NCBI RefSeq assembly: GCF_009176305.1
Contig: NZ_BLAJ01000002.1
Coordinates: forward strand, 124,001 to 188,000
Source: Martinezella dioscoreae
GTDB lineage: Bacteria > Pseudomonadota > Alphaproteobacteria > Rhizobiales > Rhizobiaceae
Direction of reading: 5' to 3'
DNA length: 64,000 bases
The notes beneath the pieces are model-generated. The model saw nothing but the letters and a program-made list of their open reading frames with translations, searched no databases and was not told the DNA's origin. A program made the translations under genes and the position numbers. This document shows, one piece after another, positions 9,073 to 17,534 of this stretch. Within the stretch, counting starts at the first letter, position 1; every line of letters begins with the position of its first letter.

Positions 9073-10005
9073 ATGGCTGTGACGATGACGGTTGCCGTTT
9101 CCGAGCCAACTCCAGGTAAGTCGAGGGCGCTGTCAAGCGCCCTCTGGCCCTGGCTGTTGCTGCTGCCGGCATTTCTTTCGCTCGCATCGGTATCCTTCTA
9201 TCCGATCGTCAACGGCGTCTATCTGTCCTTCACCAACCGCTCGCTGATCACACAGGACAATGATTTCGTCGGTATCGCCAACTATGTGCAGCTGCTGGCC
9301 GATCCGCCGTTCTGGAATGCCTGGTGGCACACGATCTGGTTTACCCTGATCTCGACGTTGCTCGAAACCTTCATCGGCCTGGCAATGGCACTGATCCTTT
9401 GCGAGACCTTCGCCGGCCGGGGCATGGTCCGCGCCGCCATGCTCGTGCCCTGGGCCATGCCGACCGTCGTGACGTCGAAAATGTTCGGCTGGCTCTTCGA
9501 CGGTCAGCACGGCATCATCAATTTCATCCTTCTGCATGCAGGATTGATCGACCAGAACGTCAACTGGTACGGCTCACCCGACACGGCGCTGACGACGATC
9601 ATCCTTGCCGATGTTTGGAAGACCACGCCATTCATGGCGCTTCTTTTGCTGACGGGACTGCAAACCGTTCCGAAATCGCTGATCGAGGCGGCACGCATTG
9701 ATGGGGCGGGAGCCTGGACGATCTTCTGGCATATTCGCCTGCCGCTCCTGATGCCGACGCTGCTGATTGCCGGTCTCTTCCGTGCGCTCGATGCCTTTCG
9801 CGTTTTCGACCTCGTCTATGTGCTGACGGGCGGCGGCCCGGCCGATTCCACCGAGACGCTTTCGACGCTGTCCTACAAGGTACTCTTTTCGACGCTTCAG
9901 TTCGGCTACGGCTCTGCAGTCTCGACCGCCATGTTCATCACGGAAGGTCTGATCGCCATAGGCTTCTGCGTCTTCCTCGTGCGCCAGATCAGGAGGACGA
10001 CATGA
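9073..10005 (+). CDS. sugar ABC transporter permease (MalF-like)
   Basis: 310 residues, about six membrane segments, beginning with the usual first helix (PWLLLLPAFLSLASVSFYPIV). The EAA loop that docks to the ATPase reads EAARIDGAGAWTIFWHIRLP near residue 210. It begins one base after the binding-protein stop and overlaps the next permease by ATGA, so the three are translationally coupled. Inner-membrane channel half, MalF/UgpA-like by order. Confidence 0.94.
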   Translation: MAVTMTVAVSEPTPGKSRALSSALWPWLLLLPAFLSLASVSFYPIVNGVYLSFTNRSLITQDNDFVGIANYVQLLADPPFWNAWWHTIWFTLISTLLETFIGLAMALILCETFAGRGMVRAAMLVPWAMPTVVTSKMFGWLFDGQHGIINFILLHAGLIDQNVNWYGSPDTALTTIILADVWKTTPFMALLLLTGLQTVPKSLIEAARIDGAGAWTIFWHIRLPLLMPTLLIAGLFRALDAFRVFDLVYVLTGGGPADSTETLSTLSYKVLFSTLQFGYGSAVSTAMFITEGLIAIGFCVFLVRQIRRTT

Positions 10006-10838
10006 ACGCAGAGCGCTCAGTCCTTCAAAACATCGCCATCTATCTTGGCGCGCTGTTCATCCTCATCTGGTCCGCCGGCCCGTTCATCTGGCAGTTTTCG
10101 ACATCGCTCCAGCTCGACAAGGCCCTGACTGAAGGCACGCCCTCGCTCATACCGAACCCGTTCACGCTGGAGCACTACTACAACGCCTTCGTCGAAAAAG
10201 GCCTGCATCACTATGTGCTGAATTCGCTCGTCGTTTCGCTGGCGACCACCGCCCTTTGCCTGATCGTCGGTTCGCTTGCTGCCTTTTCACTATCGCGCCT
10301 CGACGTGAAAGGACGCTTCGGCATCCTGACGGTCATCCTTTCGGTATCGATGTTTCCCCAGATCGCACTGGTCGGACCTCTCTATCTCATCGCCTCCGAT
10401 CTCGGACTGCTCGATACCTATACGGCGTTGATCATCACCTATCTCGCGCTCGGACTACCGCTCGTAACCTGGGTGCTGTTTGGCTATTTCGAGACGCTGC
10501 CGCGCGAGATCGACGAGGCAGCCCGTATGGACGGTGTCGGCCCGGTTGGCTTGCTATGGCATATCATCCTGCCAATGTCGCTGCCGAGCCTGGTCACGAC
10601 AGGCCTGCTCGCCTTCATCACCGCCTGGAACGAATTCCTGTTTGCATTGGCTTTCACTTCGGACAGCGACAGCCAGACGATCCCGGTCGGCATCGCCAAT
10701 TTCACCAACCAATATTATGTGCCCTGGGGAGACATCGCCGCCGCATCGGCTGTCGTCACCATACCGCTAATCATTTTGGTGCTCTTCTTCCAACGACACA
10801 TCATCGAAGGCCTGACCCAAGGCGGAATCAAGGAATAG
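10002..10838 (+). CDS. sugar ABC transporter permease (MalG-like)
   Basis: 278 residues, six predicted membrane helices, with the EAA loop EAARMDGVGPVGLLWHIILP near residue 167 and the MalG-like continuation TGLLAFITAWNEFLFALAF. ATGA overlap with the previous permease and 5 bp to the next gene. It forms the other half of the channel. No intact ATPase follows in the operon; only the remnant at 16079 is left, so an ATPase encoded elsewhere must serve this pair. Confidence 0.94.
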   Translation: MNAERSVLQNIAIYLGALFILIWSAGPFIWQFSTSLQLDKALTEGTPSLIPNPFTLEHYYNAFVEKGLHHYVLNSLVVSLATTALCLIVGSLAAFSLSRLDVKGRFGILTVILSVSMFPQIALVGPLYLIASDLGLLDTYTALIITYLALGLPLVTWVLFGYFETLPREIDEAARMDGVGPVGLLWHIILPMSLPSLVTTGLLAFITAWNEFLFALAFTSDSDSQTIPVGIANFTNQYYVPWGDIAAASAVVTIPLIILVLFFQRHIIEGLTQGGIKE

Positions 10839-10843
10839 CGGGA

Positions 10844-11662
10844 ATGCGCAAGGACATAAAAATCGGCTGCCAGACATTCACATGGGAAATGCTCGGCAAT
10901 ACCTGGACTGGAACGGCAGATGATCTGCTGTCGGCCATTTCCGTCGGCGGCTACTCCGGCCTCGAAATCACCGATACGATGATCGGCCGCTATGGCGCGG
11001 AGCCGCATGCCTTCGCGAATGCATTGCGGGATTGCGGCTTGACGCTCGTCTCCTTCGCCTTCGGTTCCAAGAGCGGCTTTACCATCGCTGACGCCGTGAA
11101 GGACGATCTTGCGACGGCCAAGCGCTGGATCGATTATGCCGCGCATTTCCCCGGCGCACTCGTTTCCATCGGCTCGGCAACCGTCGTTTCCGATGGCCCG
11201 CGAGACGAGAAGTTCGCCATTGCCGGCGAGTTCTACAATCGCGCCGGCGAACTGGGCAAGGCCGCCGGCGTTGAGGTCGCCGTACATCCGAGCTCGCATC
11301 ACAATACGCTACTGTTCGACCGTGCCGATTACGACCGCATCTTCGCATTGTTGGATCCGAACCTGGTCGGGTGGGTGCCGGATACCGGTCATATCCTACG
11401 GGGGCATGCCGATATGCTTGACACGATGCGCACCTATCAAGACCGTATCCGCTACCTGCATCTGAAGGATGTCGATGCGCAGGGCCGATGGGCGATGCTC
11501 GGCAAGGGCGTTCTCGATACGCCGGCCGTGATCGACCTCGTCTCGGCCGCTCCGCGCTTCAATGGCTGGCTGGTGCTGGAGGAGGAATCCGAGACGGCCG
11601 GCGCCGATCCTGCCGCTGCGGTCAAAGCCAATCGCCAAACCATGCGCGGCTACGAGGCATAA
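10844..11662 (+). CDS. sugar phosphate isomerase/epimerase family (TIM barrel) protein 1
   Basis: 272 residues of the AP-endonuclease-2 / xylose-isomerase-like barrel: IKIGCQTFTWEM at the first strand, EVAVHPSSHHNTLL, VGWVPDTGHILRG, IRYLHLKDVD and WLVLEEESE hold the Glu/Asp/His metal ligands expected at the barrel top. Family members isomerise or epimerise sugars, keto-sugars or inosose-like compounds (IolE, hydroxypyruvate isomerase). ATG 10844 follows AAGGAATAGCGGGA; the longer upstream frame is a shadow of the permease. A second barrel of the family is three genes on, so two isomer-level steps or a two-subunit activity are possible. Confidence 0.87.
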   Translation: MRKDIKIGCQTFTWEMLGNTWTGTADDLLSAISVGGYSGLEITDTMIGRYGAEPHAFANALRDCGLTLVSFAFGSKSGFTIADAVKDDLATAKRWIDYAAHFPGALVSIGSATVVSDGPRDEKFAIAGEFYNRAGELGKAAGVEVAVHPSSHHNTLLFDRADYDRIFALLDPNLVGWVPDTGHILRGHADMLDTMRTYQDRIRYLHLKDVDAQGRWAMLGKGVLDTPAVIDLVSAAPRFNGWLVLEEESETAGADPAAAVKANRQTMRGYEA

Positions 11663-11673
11663 GGAGTAGAACC

Positions 11674-12750
11674 ATGATCGAAAAGGAAAGTCGCCGTCTT
11701 CGCATGGGAGTACTCGGCTGCGGCCCGATCGCGCAATTCGCACATCTCGAATCCTGCGCCAAGGCGAGAAATGCCGATCTTTATGCGATCTGCGACGCAG
11801 CCCCCGATCTTCTGGCCCGCATGGGCGCGACCTATGAGCCGCAGAAAATGTACGATGATTATGATGCCATGCTGGCCGATCCCGAGCTGGAGGCCGTGAT
11901 CGTCGCGACATCCGACGCCTATCATGTGCCGATGTCGATAAAGGCGCTGGAAGCCGGAAAGCATGTGCTGTGCGAAAAGCCGATCGGAGTGTCCGTCGAG
12001 GAAGGACAGCAGCTTGCCGAGGCCGTGCGCCGGTCCGGGAGGATCCTGCAGGTCGGCCATATGAAACGCTTCGATCCGGCGCTTGAGGCCGCGCGTGATT
12101 TCGTACGCGATGACATAGGCCAGATCTTTGCGATGAAGGCGTGGTATTGCGATTCCACCCATCGCTACACCAATACGGATGCGGTGCAGCCCCTGCCCGT
12201 CACCAGCAAGCTTGCGCGCAAGCCCTCAGGCAATCCCAAGGCCGATCTTCGGCAATATTTCATGCTCGCCCATGGTTCGCATCTCGTCGACACCGCGCGC
12301 TTCTTCTGCGGGGAGATCGTCGCCGTGCGTGCCCGGCTTCTGGAACGTGCCGGTGCCTATTGCTGGTTCGTGGAGACCGAGTTTGCCAATGGTGCTCTCG
12401 GCCATCTGGACCTGACAGTTGCCGTGCGCATGGATTGGCATGAAGGTTTCCAGCTTTATGGCGAAAACGGCTCGGTTCTCGCAAAGACCTTCAATCCCTG
12501 GTACTTCCGATCAAGCGAAGTGGAGATCTTTCACGAGAAGGATGCGACGAGTCGGAAGCCGCTCGGTGCCGACGGCCATTTCTTCCGCCGCCAGCTGGAA
12601 GGACTTGCAGATACAGCATTAAATGGCGCGCCGATGCGCGGTGCCAATGTCGAGGACGGCCTGGCCTCCATCCGCGCGATGGTGGCGATCGCCCGATCGG
12701 TGGAACGAGGCGAGCGCGTCGAACTCGCATCGGTCACGGGAGCGGTCTGA
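11674..12750 (+). CDS. Gfo/Idh/MocA-family oxidoreductase 2
   Basis: 358 residues with N-terminal Rossmann fold (MGVLGCGPIAQFAHLESC), the family Lys in HVLCEKPIGVS, and the substrate-domain QVGHMKRFDPALE with an active-site-like His near HGSHLVDTARFF. An AAGGAG site precedes ATG 11674. It overlaps the next gene by one base (TGATG). With the dehydrogenase at 6400 it makes two family members in one locus, which suggests an oxidation followed by a reduction at another carbon, as known in cyclitol and 3-keto-sugar pathways; the specific reaction is unknown. Confidence 0.9.
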   Translation: MIEKESRRLRMGVLGCGPIAQFAHLESCAKARNADLYAICDAAPDLLARMGATYEPQKMYDDYDAMLADPELEAVIVATSDAYHVPMSIKALEAGKHVLCEKPIGVSVEEGQQLAEAVRRSGRILQVGHMKRFDPALEAARDFVRDDIGQIFAMKAWYCDSTHRYTNTDAVQPLPVTSKLARKPSGNPKADLRQYFMLAHGSHLVDTARFFCGEIVAVRARLLERAGAYCWFVETEFANGALGHLDLTVAVRMDWHEGFQLYGENGSVLAKTFNPWYFRSSEVEIFHEKDATSRKPLGADGHFFRRQLEGLADTALNGAPMRGANVEDGLASIRAMVAIARSVERGERVELASVTGAV

Positions 12751-13568
12751 TGCAGATCGGCATCTTCGCCAAGACCTTTCCCGGAACGGAGCCGCTCGGC
12801 GTTCTCTCGGCCGTGCGCGACAGCGGTTACGCATGCGCGCAGTTCAATCTCGCCTGCTGCGGTCTCCCGTCCATGCCCGATGCCGTTTCGGAAGAAGCGA
12901 TCGCAGCGGTTCGTTCGTCCGCCGAGGCGACGGGCATCTCTCTTGCCGCCCTGTCCGGCACTTACAACATGGCTCACCCCGATATTGCTGTACGCCGAGC
13001 GGGCCTCGCCCAGCTCGCCGTTGTCATCGAGACGGCGGCGGCACTCTCGATTCCGCTGGTAACGCTTTGCACCGGAACGCGCGACCCGAACGACCAATGG
13101 GCCTATCATACCGACAACGGTGATCTCTCCGCCTGGACCGACATGGCGGCTGAAATATCGAAGGCTCTGGAGTTGGCGGAACGGCATGGCGTCGATCTCG
13201 GCATCGAGCCGGAGCAGGCCAATATCGTCACCTCGGCACGCGACGCCCTGCGGCTGATCGACGAGATGGGATCGCGGCGGTTGCGCATCGTGCTTGATCC
13301 GGCCAATCTCTTCGAACAGGCAACACCTGCCAAGGCGCGGGCGATAATTGAAGAGGCGGTCGAAACGTCAGCCGGTCATATCGCCCTGGCTCATGCCAAG
13401 GATCGTTACAGCGATGGTCGCTTCGCAACCGCCGGACGGGGCGTGGTGGATTTTGCCGATTTCATCGCGCGGCTGCGCTCGGTGAATTTCGAAGGCCCGC
13501 TCGTGACGCATGGCCTTTCTGCTTCGGACGCACCGGTCGTTGCCGGCTTTCTCAAGGCGCTGATCTGA
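12750..13568 (+). CDS. sugar phosphate isomerase/epimerase family (TIM barrel) protein 2
   Basis: 272 residues, same superfamily as the protein at 10844 but clearly diverged. Strand motifs include QIGIFAKTFPG, LVTLCTGTRDPNDQWAYH, VDLGIEPEQANIV (candidate metal Glu), LRIVLDPANLFE (Asp) and HIALAHAKDR (His-x-Lys). Starts on the last base of the previous stop codon and ends the same way on the hydrolase, so it is translationally coupled on both sides. Likely epimerises or isomerises a pathway intermediate in the cytoplasm. Confidence 0.87.
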   Translation: MQIGIFAKTFPGTEPLGVLSAVRDSGYACAQFNLACCGLPSMPDAVSEEAIAAVRSSAEATGISLAALSGTYNMAHPDIAVRRAGLAQLAVVIETAAALSIPLVTLCTGTRDPNDQWAYHTDNGDLSAWTDMAAEISKALELAERHGVDLGIEPEQANIVTSARDALRLIDEMGSRRLRIVLDPANLFEQATPAKARAIIEEAVETSAGHIALAHAKDRYSDGRFATAGRGVVDFADFIARLRSVNFEGPLVTHGLSASDAPVVAGFLKALI

Positions 13569-14395
13569 TGGGCAAGAAATGGTTCAAGCTCGACGATGCG
13601 GAACTTGCCGTCTACGAGAATGGGCAAGGACTCCCCGTCATCTTCCAGCATGGCCTTGGCGGCGACGAGGCACAGGTCGCACAAAATGTTCCCGCTTCGG
13701 TAGACATGCACCGGCTGACACTGGAATGTCGTGCGCACGGCGCATCCTCGCTGGGCAATGCGCGCCCCTTTTCCATCCGCATGTTTGCCGAGGATGTTCT
13801 GGCCGCGGCCACCGTATACGGGTTCGATCGCTTCATCATCGGCGGCATTTCGATGGGAGCGGCCATTGCGCTGCACCTTGCTCATCATCATGCCCACCGG
13901 ATTGCCGGGCTCGTTCTTGTGCGCCCCGCCTGGACCTTCGAGGCATCGCCGGGCAATCTCGCGCCGATCCGCACAGTGGCTGCCCTCATCCATTCGCATC
14001 CGATCGAGGGGGCCAAAAGGCTCTTTATCGCCTCTGAAACAGGACAGCGGATCGCCTCCGAGGCACCGGACAATTTCTCCTCCCTGCTTGGCTACTTCGA
14101 CCGACCAGATGCTCTCGCCTTCGCCTCTGTTCTGGCTGATATCGCTGCAGACGGGCCGGAGGTGCCGCGGGCAACAGCAGCCGCTCTTGCCGTGCCTGCC
14201 CTGATTATCGGCAACCAGCACGATGCGATCCATCCGCTCTCCTGCGCGCAGACGCTCGCCGATGTCATTCCAGGCGCGAGCTTTGTCGAAGTTACCGCCA
14301 AGGCTGTCGATAAAGACAAGCATTTTGTCGAGGTCCAAGACGCCATCGCGCATTTTCTAGCATCCAAAACACTCCGGAGCTTCGTTTCGTCATGA
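13568..14395 (+). CDS. alpha/beta hydrolase (small lactonase/esterase type)
   Basis: 275 residues. Oxyanion region FQHGLGGDEAQ, nucleophile elbow GGISMGAAIAL (Ser), candidate Asp in GNQHDAIHP and His near the end (DKHFVEVQDAI). This compact layout resembles 3-oxoadipate enol-lactonase/haloperoxidase-type hydrolases rather than the HSL-type enzyme at 5425, so the locus has two unrelated hydrolases. Coupled to its neighbours by TGATG upstream and ATGA downstream. Opening a sugar lactone formed by a dehydrogenase of the operon would fit, but that is inference. Confidence 0.85.
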   Translation: MGKKWFKLDDAELAVYENGQGLPVIFQHGLGGDEAQVAQNVPASVDMHRLTLECRAHGASSLGNARPFSIRMFAEDVLAAATVYGFDRFIIGGISMGAAIALHLAHHHAHRIAGLVLVRPAWTFEASPGNLAPIRTVAALIHSHPIEGAKRLFIASETGQRIASEAPDNFSSLLGYFDRPDALAFASVLADIAADGPEVPRATAAALAVPALIIGNQHDAIHPLSCAQTLADVIPGASFVEVTAKAVDKDKHFVEVQDAIAHFLASKTLRSFVSS

Positions 14396-15117
14396 CGTCC
14401 AGACCTCTTTCCGGCCCGGCGGCCATCGCAGCGCTTCCCCGCAATAGGCTTCTCGGCGAATTTTCGCTCTGGTCGGCCGATCTTGCCAATATGGAGACCG
14501 ACCTCAAGCGCATCGAAACCTATGTCGATCTACATCACATCGATGTCGCCGATGCGCGCTTTACGCCGGGCTTCCTGTTCTTTCCTGATTTTGTCGCGCG
14601 CATCGCCAAGTCGACTGCGAAGCCGATCCATGTCCATCTCATGGTCGAGGCTGAAATCGTCGAGGAGCAGACGCGCCAGTTCATAGAGGCGGGAGCGGAT
14701 TTGATCAGCGTCCATGCCGAAAACGGCGATGCCGGCTTACGCGCCATTGCACTTGCCAAAAAGCTTGGCGCCGAAGCCGGCGTGGTGCTGCGGCTGGAAA
14801 CACCTGTTTCGGCGATCGAGCCCTTTATCGATCACGTCGCCTTCGTGACGCTGCTCGGAACCTCAATCGGCGTCAAGGGACAAAGCCTTTCCGAAAAGGC
14901 TTGCGACCGGCTGATCGAAGCGCGTTCCCTGCTGAGAAAGGCAGGCCGCGAAGATCAGATCATACTTGCAGCGGATGGCGGCATTCGCGAACAAACCGTC
15001 CCGCTTCTGCGCCAAGCCGGGGCACAGACGGTCGTTCTCGGATCGCTGGCATTCGGCGACAAGAACCTCGGCGACCGGATCGCCTGGCTGCATGGATTGG
15101 AGAGCCAGGTTTCGTGA
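14392..15117 (+). CDS. ribulose-phosphate 3-epimerase family protein
   Basis: 241 residues, (beta/alpha)8 barrel. The four metal ligands of Rpe/AlsE are kept: His and Asp in HHIDVADARFTPG, His in VHLMVE and Asp in LAADGGIRE; the usual D-x-M-D is D-V-A-D here. Family members epimerise C3 of ketopentose or ketohexose phosphates. As the operon also encodes a ROK kinase (GTG start overlapping this stop by GTGA), its substrate is probably a phosphorylated ketose made by that kinase; allulose-6-phosphate-type epimerases are the nearest idea. The chromosome will have a separate housekeeping rpe. Confidence 0.83.
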   Translation: MTSRPLSGPAAIAALPRNRLLGEFSLWSADLANMETDLKRIETYVDLHHIDVADARFTPGFLFFPDFVARIAKSTAKPIHVHLMVEAEIVEEQTRQFIEAGADLISVHAENGDAGLRAIALAKKLGAEAGVVLRLETPVSAIEPFIDHVAFVTLLGTSIGVKGQSLSEKACDRLIEARSLLRKAGREDQIILAADGGIREQTVPLLRQAGAQTVVLGSLAFGDKNLGDRIAWLHGLESQVS

Positions 15118-16082
15118 AAAAGGTCGCTCTTGCATTCGATCTCGGTGGAACGGAGCTTCGCGCCGCACTTATCGATGATGCGGGATGCCTATTGTCGTTC
15201 TCGTCGCTATCGACGGATGCGGCCGGCGGTCCCGCAGCCGTCATCCGTCAGATCGAACTGCTGGCGGAAACGGTGTTGGCGGAAACGCCCGATCTTTCGC
15301 CGATCGGGATCGGGATCGGCGCGCCCGGTCCGCTCGATCCGGACGCCGGTATCGTCATTGCGGCCCCGACGCTGGTCGGATGGCATGAGGTCCCGCTGGC
15401 GGAGATTCTCCAAAACCATTTTCAGCTGCCCGTGCGGCTCGAAAACGATGCGAATGCGGCAGCTCTCGGGGAATGGCGATATGGCGCCGGCCGCGGGGCG
15501 GGATCGATGGTGTTCGTCACGGTATCGACCGGTATCGGCGGCGGCGTGATTGCCGATGGCCGGATCCTGCATGGCAGGCGGGGCCTGGCTGCCGAGATCG
15601 GCCACATGACGATCACAAACGAGGGCGAACGTTGCTTTTGCGGCGCAGTCGGTTGCTTCGAGGCCGTCGCCTCCGGCACGGCACTCGGCAGGCGGGCGAC
15701 GGCCCGCACCAGGCCGTCAGACGGATCGATACTACGCGGTTTAGCTGCCGATGCCGACGTGACCGGACGACATGTCGTAGAAGCCGCACGAAAGGGCGAC
15801 GCCGATGCATTGGCGCTGCTGATCGACGAAGCGCGGTGGCTGGGGATCGGCTTTACAAACCTGCTTCATCTCTATTCGCCCGACGTGCTTGTCATGGGCG
15901 GAGGAATTTCGCATGGCTTCGATCTTCTGCACGACCAAATGGCGGCGACGGTTCGCGAGCGCGCCATGCCCGCCTATCGCGACGTGCCGATCGTTGCCGC
16001 ACAGCTTGGGCGCCATGCCGGTCTGATCGGCGCCGCTAGCCTCATCTTCGACGGCTACGGAAAGCCGCCCCGGAGTCGATGA
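15114..16082 (+). CDS. ROK-family sugar kinase
   Basis: 322 residues from GTG 15114. ATP-binding phosphate loop [14 protein letters not shown] at the N-terminus, catalytic-type [19 protein letters not shown] site [12 protein letters not shown] and the ROK zinc motif [26 protein letters not shown] with its Cys set. No N-terminal helix-turn-helix, so a kinase, not a repressor. It would phosphorylate a free sugar imported by the operon's transporter. Overlaps the previous gene by GTGA and the ATPase remnant by ATGA. Confidence 0.9.
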   Translation: MKKVALAFDLGGTELRAALIDDAGCLLSFSSLSTDAAGGPAAVIRQIELLAETVLAETPDLSPIGIGIGAPGPLDPDAGIVIAAPTLVGWHEVPLAEILQNHFQLPVRLENDANAAALGEWRYGAGRGAGSMVFVTVSTGIGGGVIADGRILHGRRGLAAEIGHMTITNEGERCFCGAVGCFEAVASGTALGRRATARTRPSDGSILRGLAADADVTGRHVVEAARKGDADALALLIDEARWLGIGFTNLLHLYSPDVLVMGGGISHGFDLLHDQMAATVRERAMPAYRDVPIVAAQLGRHAGLIGAASLIFDGYGKPPRSR

Positions 16083-16330
16083 GTTCCAAGGCGCGCCAGC
16101 GCGTGGCAGTTGGTCGCGCGATCGTTCGAAATCCGAAGATCTTTCCGTTCGACAAGCCACTTTCCAATCTCGATGCGGCGCTGCGTGTCAACATGCGGCT
16201 GGAGCTGATACGCCTGCATAACGAAGTGGCTGCAACGATGATTTACGTCACCCCCGACCAGATCGAGGCAATGACATTGTCGATCGAATCACTCTTGACC
16301 CGCAATTTTCGGCCGATAGAAATGAACTGA
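16079..16330 (+). pseudogene. decayed remnant of a MalK/UgpC-type sugar ABC ATPase
   Basis: 83 codons that align by eye to the middle of a sugar-importer ATPase, from the signature motif to just after the H-loop. Key residues are lost: the signature reads MSSKARQ instead of LSGGQRQ, Walker B with its Glu reads FPFDKP instead of FLFDEP, and the H-loop reads YVTPDQ instead of YVTHDQ. The P-loop half and the whole regulatory domain (family length about 350-370 residues) are missing. The ATGA overlap with the kinase shows where the operon's own ATPase once stood. It may still be translated, but it cannot hydrolyse ATP. Confidence 0.85.
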
Positions 16331-16417
16331 GGCTTTGCAACCAGTGTCATTGGTCAAGAAAGCTGGCTGGAGCCGCTACTTCTCAGACCCTGTCCTGTCT
16401 TGCGGAAAAGACCGGCG

Positions 16418-17323
16418 ATGATGACCTCGAGAACGCCACAGCTTGCCTTCGTCCTATTATGCCTGGGTGCTTTGAACGGATCGCACGCCATGGCACAGGA
16501 AGCAGCGGCTCCGCTGTCGGGCAGCTTTGCCGACCTATGCGCCGTCGACGGCGAGCATCCGTCGAAGCTCTGGCGGATCAGCAGCAGGCTGGACCCTGCC
16601 TTATGGAGATCGCGTATCGTTTGCGATCTCTCATCCCCTTCCAGGCCGATATTACGCATCTCGGTGCATCCAGGTGATGCCCCCGACCAGAGTATCGGCG
16701 ATGCACCGACCGAACGGGTGGAAATTCAAATCAAGAAAGAGGTTATCAAATTCGATGAGCCGACGTGGTATCATTTTGCCTTCCGGCTCGAAGCCCCCTG
16801 GCGAGGGATCGGCAACCGCACCGTCATTCATCAGGTAAAGCAAAATATTCCAACGGAGGAGACGAAGCCCCTTGGAGCTTGCCAGGCGGCAAATCCATTG
16901 TTCAAAATCGAGGCTATACCATCGGAAACAGGGGCGAATTTCGTTGCCAAAGTGCGGGGTAGCGCCGACTGCAACGCCGGTCAATCCAAGATAATCTGTG
17001 GTCCCTGGCATCTCAATGTGGGTGACTGGAATGATGTGAATGTGATGCTGAAGCCGAGCCTGCAGGAGGGTGCGAGCTCCATACAGGTCTATCTCAACGG
17101 ACGCGCCTGCGACTCCTCCTATACGGGGCGCCTCGGCTTTCTCCATCACGGTATGCGGCATCAAGACGGCCGCCCGTTCATCGACGTTCAGCCGCGCTTT
17201 GGGATCTATAGGGACACTCTTCCCGGCGTGGTGCAATCAGTTGACTTCGCGGATATCCAGTTCTGGTCGACGGACCCTTCCAGCGATCCCGCTTGGTCGA
17301 AACTGGCAGTATCCGCTGAGTAA
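16418..17323 (+). CDS. secreted polysaccharide-lyase-like protein
   Basis: About 301 residues with a clear signal peptide (LAFVLLCLGALNGSHAMAQE). The mature part has the jelly-roll-like wording of the Polysacc_lyase family (PF14099, heparinase-I-like): WYHFAFRLEAPW, VIHQVKQ, CGPWHLNVGDWNDVNVMLK, IQVYLNGRAC and a late FGIYRD. Six or more Cys in the mature protein fit disulfides in the periplasm or outside. If active it would cleave an acidic polysaccharide by elimination; I cannot confirm the catalytic residues. GGAAAAG precedes the double ATG at 16418/16421. Not coupled to the operon before it: 87 bp gap, same strand. Confidence 0.65.
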   Translation: MMTSRTPQLAFVLLCLGALNGSHAMAQEAAAPLSGSFADLCAVDGEHPSKLWRISSRLDPALWRSRIVCDLSSPSRPILRISVHPGDAPDQSIGDAPTERVEIQIKKEVIKFDEPTWYHFAFRLEAPWRGIGNRTVIHQVKQNIPTEETKPLGACQAANPLFKIEAIPSETGANFVAKVRGSADCNAGQSKIICGPWHLNVGDWNDVNVMLKPSLQEGASSIQVYLNGRACDSSYTGRLGFLHHGMRHQDGRPFIDVQPRFGIYRDTLPGVVQSVDFADIQFWSTDPSSDPAWSKLAVSAE

Positions 17324-17534
17324 TCATCCGATCTTTTCGGATCGATGACAGAAACGCTCCGTGTGGCCGCCCGTTTGCGCATCTCCATCTGAACTTCAAA
17401 ACAGGTCGGAAAATCTCGACTTTCAATCGCCGCTGCCACAATTACGCCCGCCGTTTCCGGAATTGTCTGCAGCACGCATGCCCCGCTTGCACGGGGTGCA
17501 ATCCGATGCATTATTCGGGAAGTATGGTTATCAC

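Noticed and set aside
14901..15113. N-terminal extension of the ROK kinase into the epimerase gene
   Set aside because: Residues are unlike ROK proteins; GTG 15114 gives the phosphate-loop at the expected distance.
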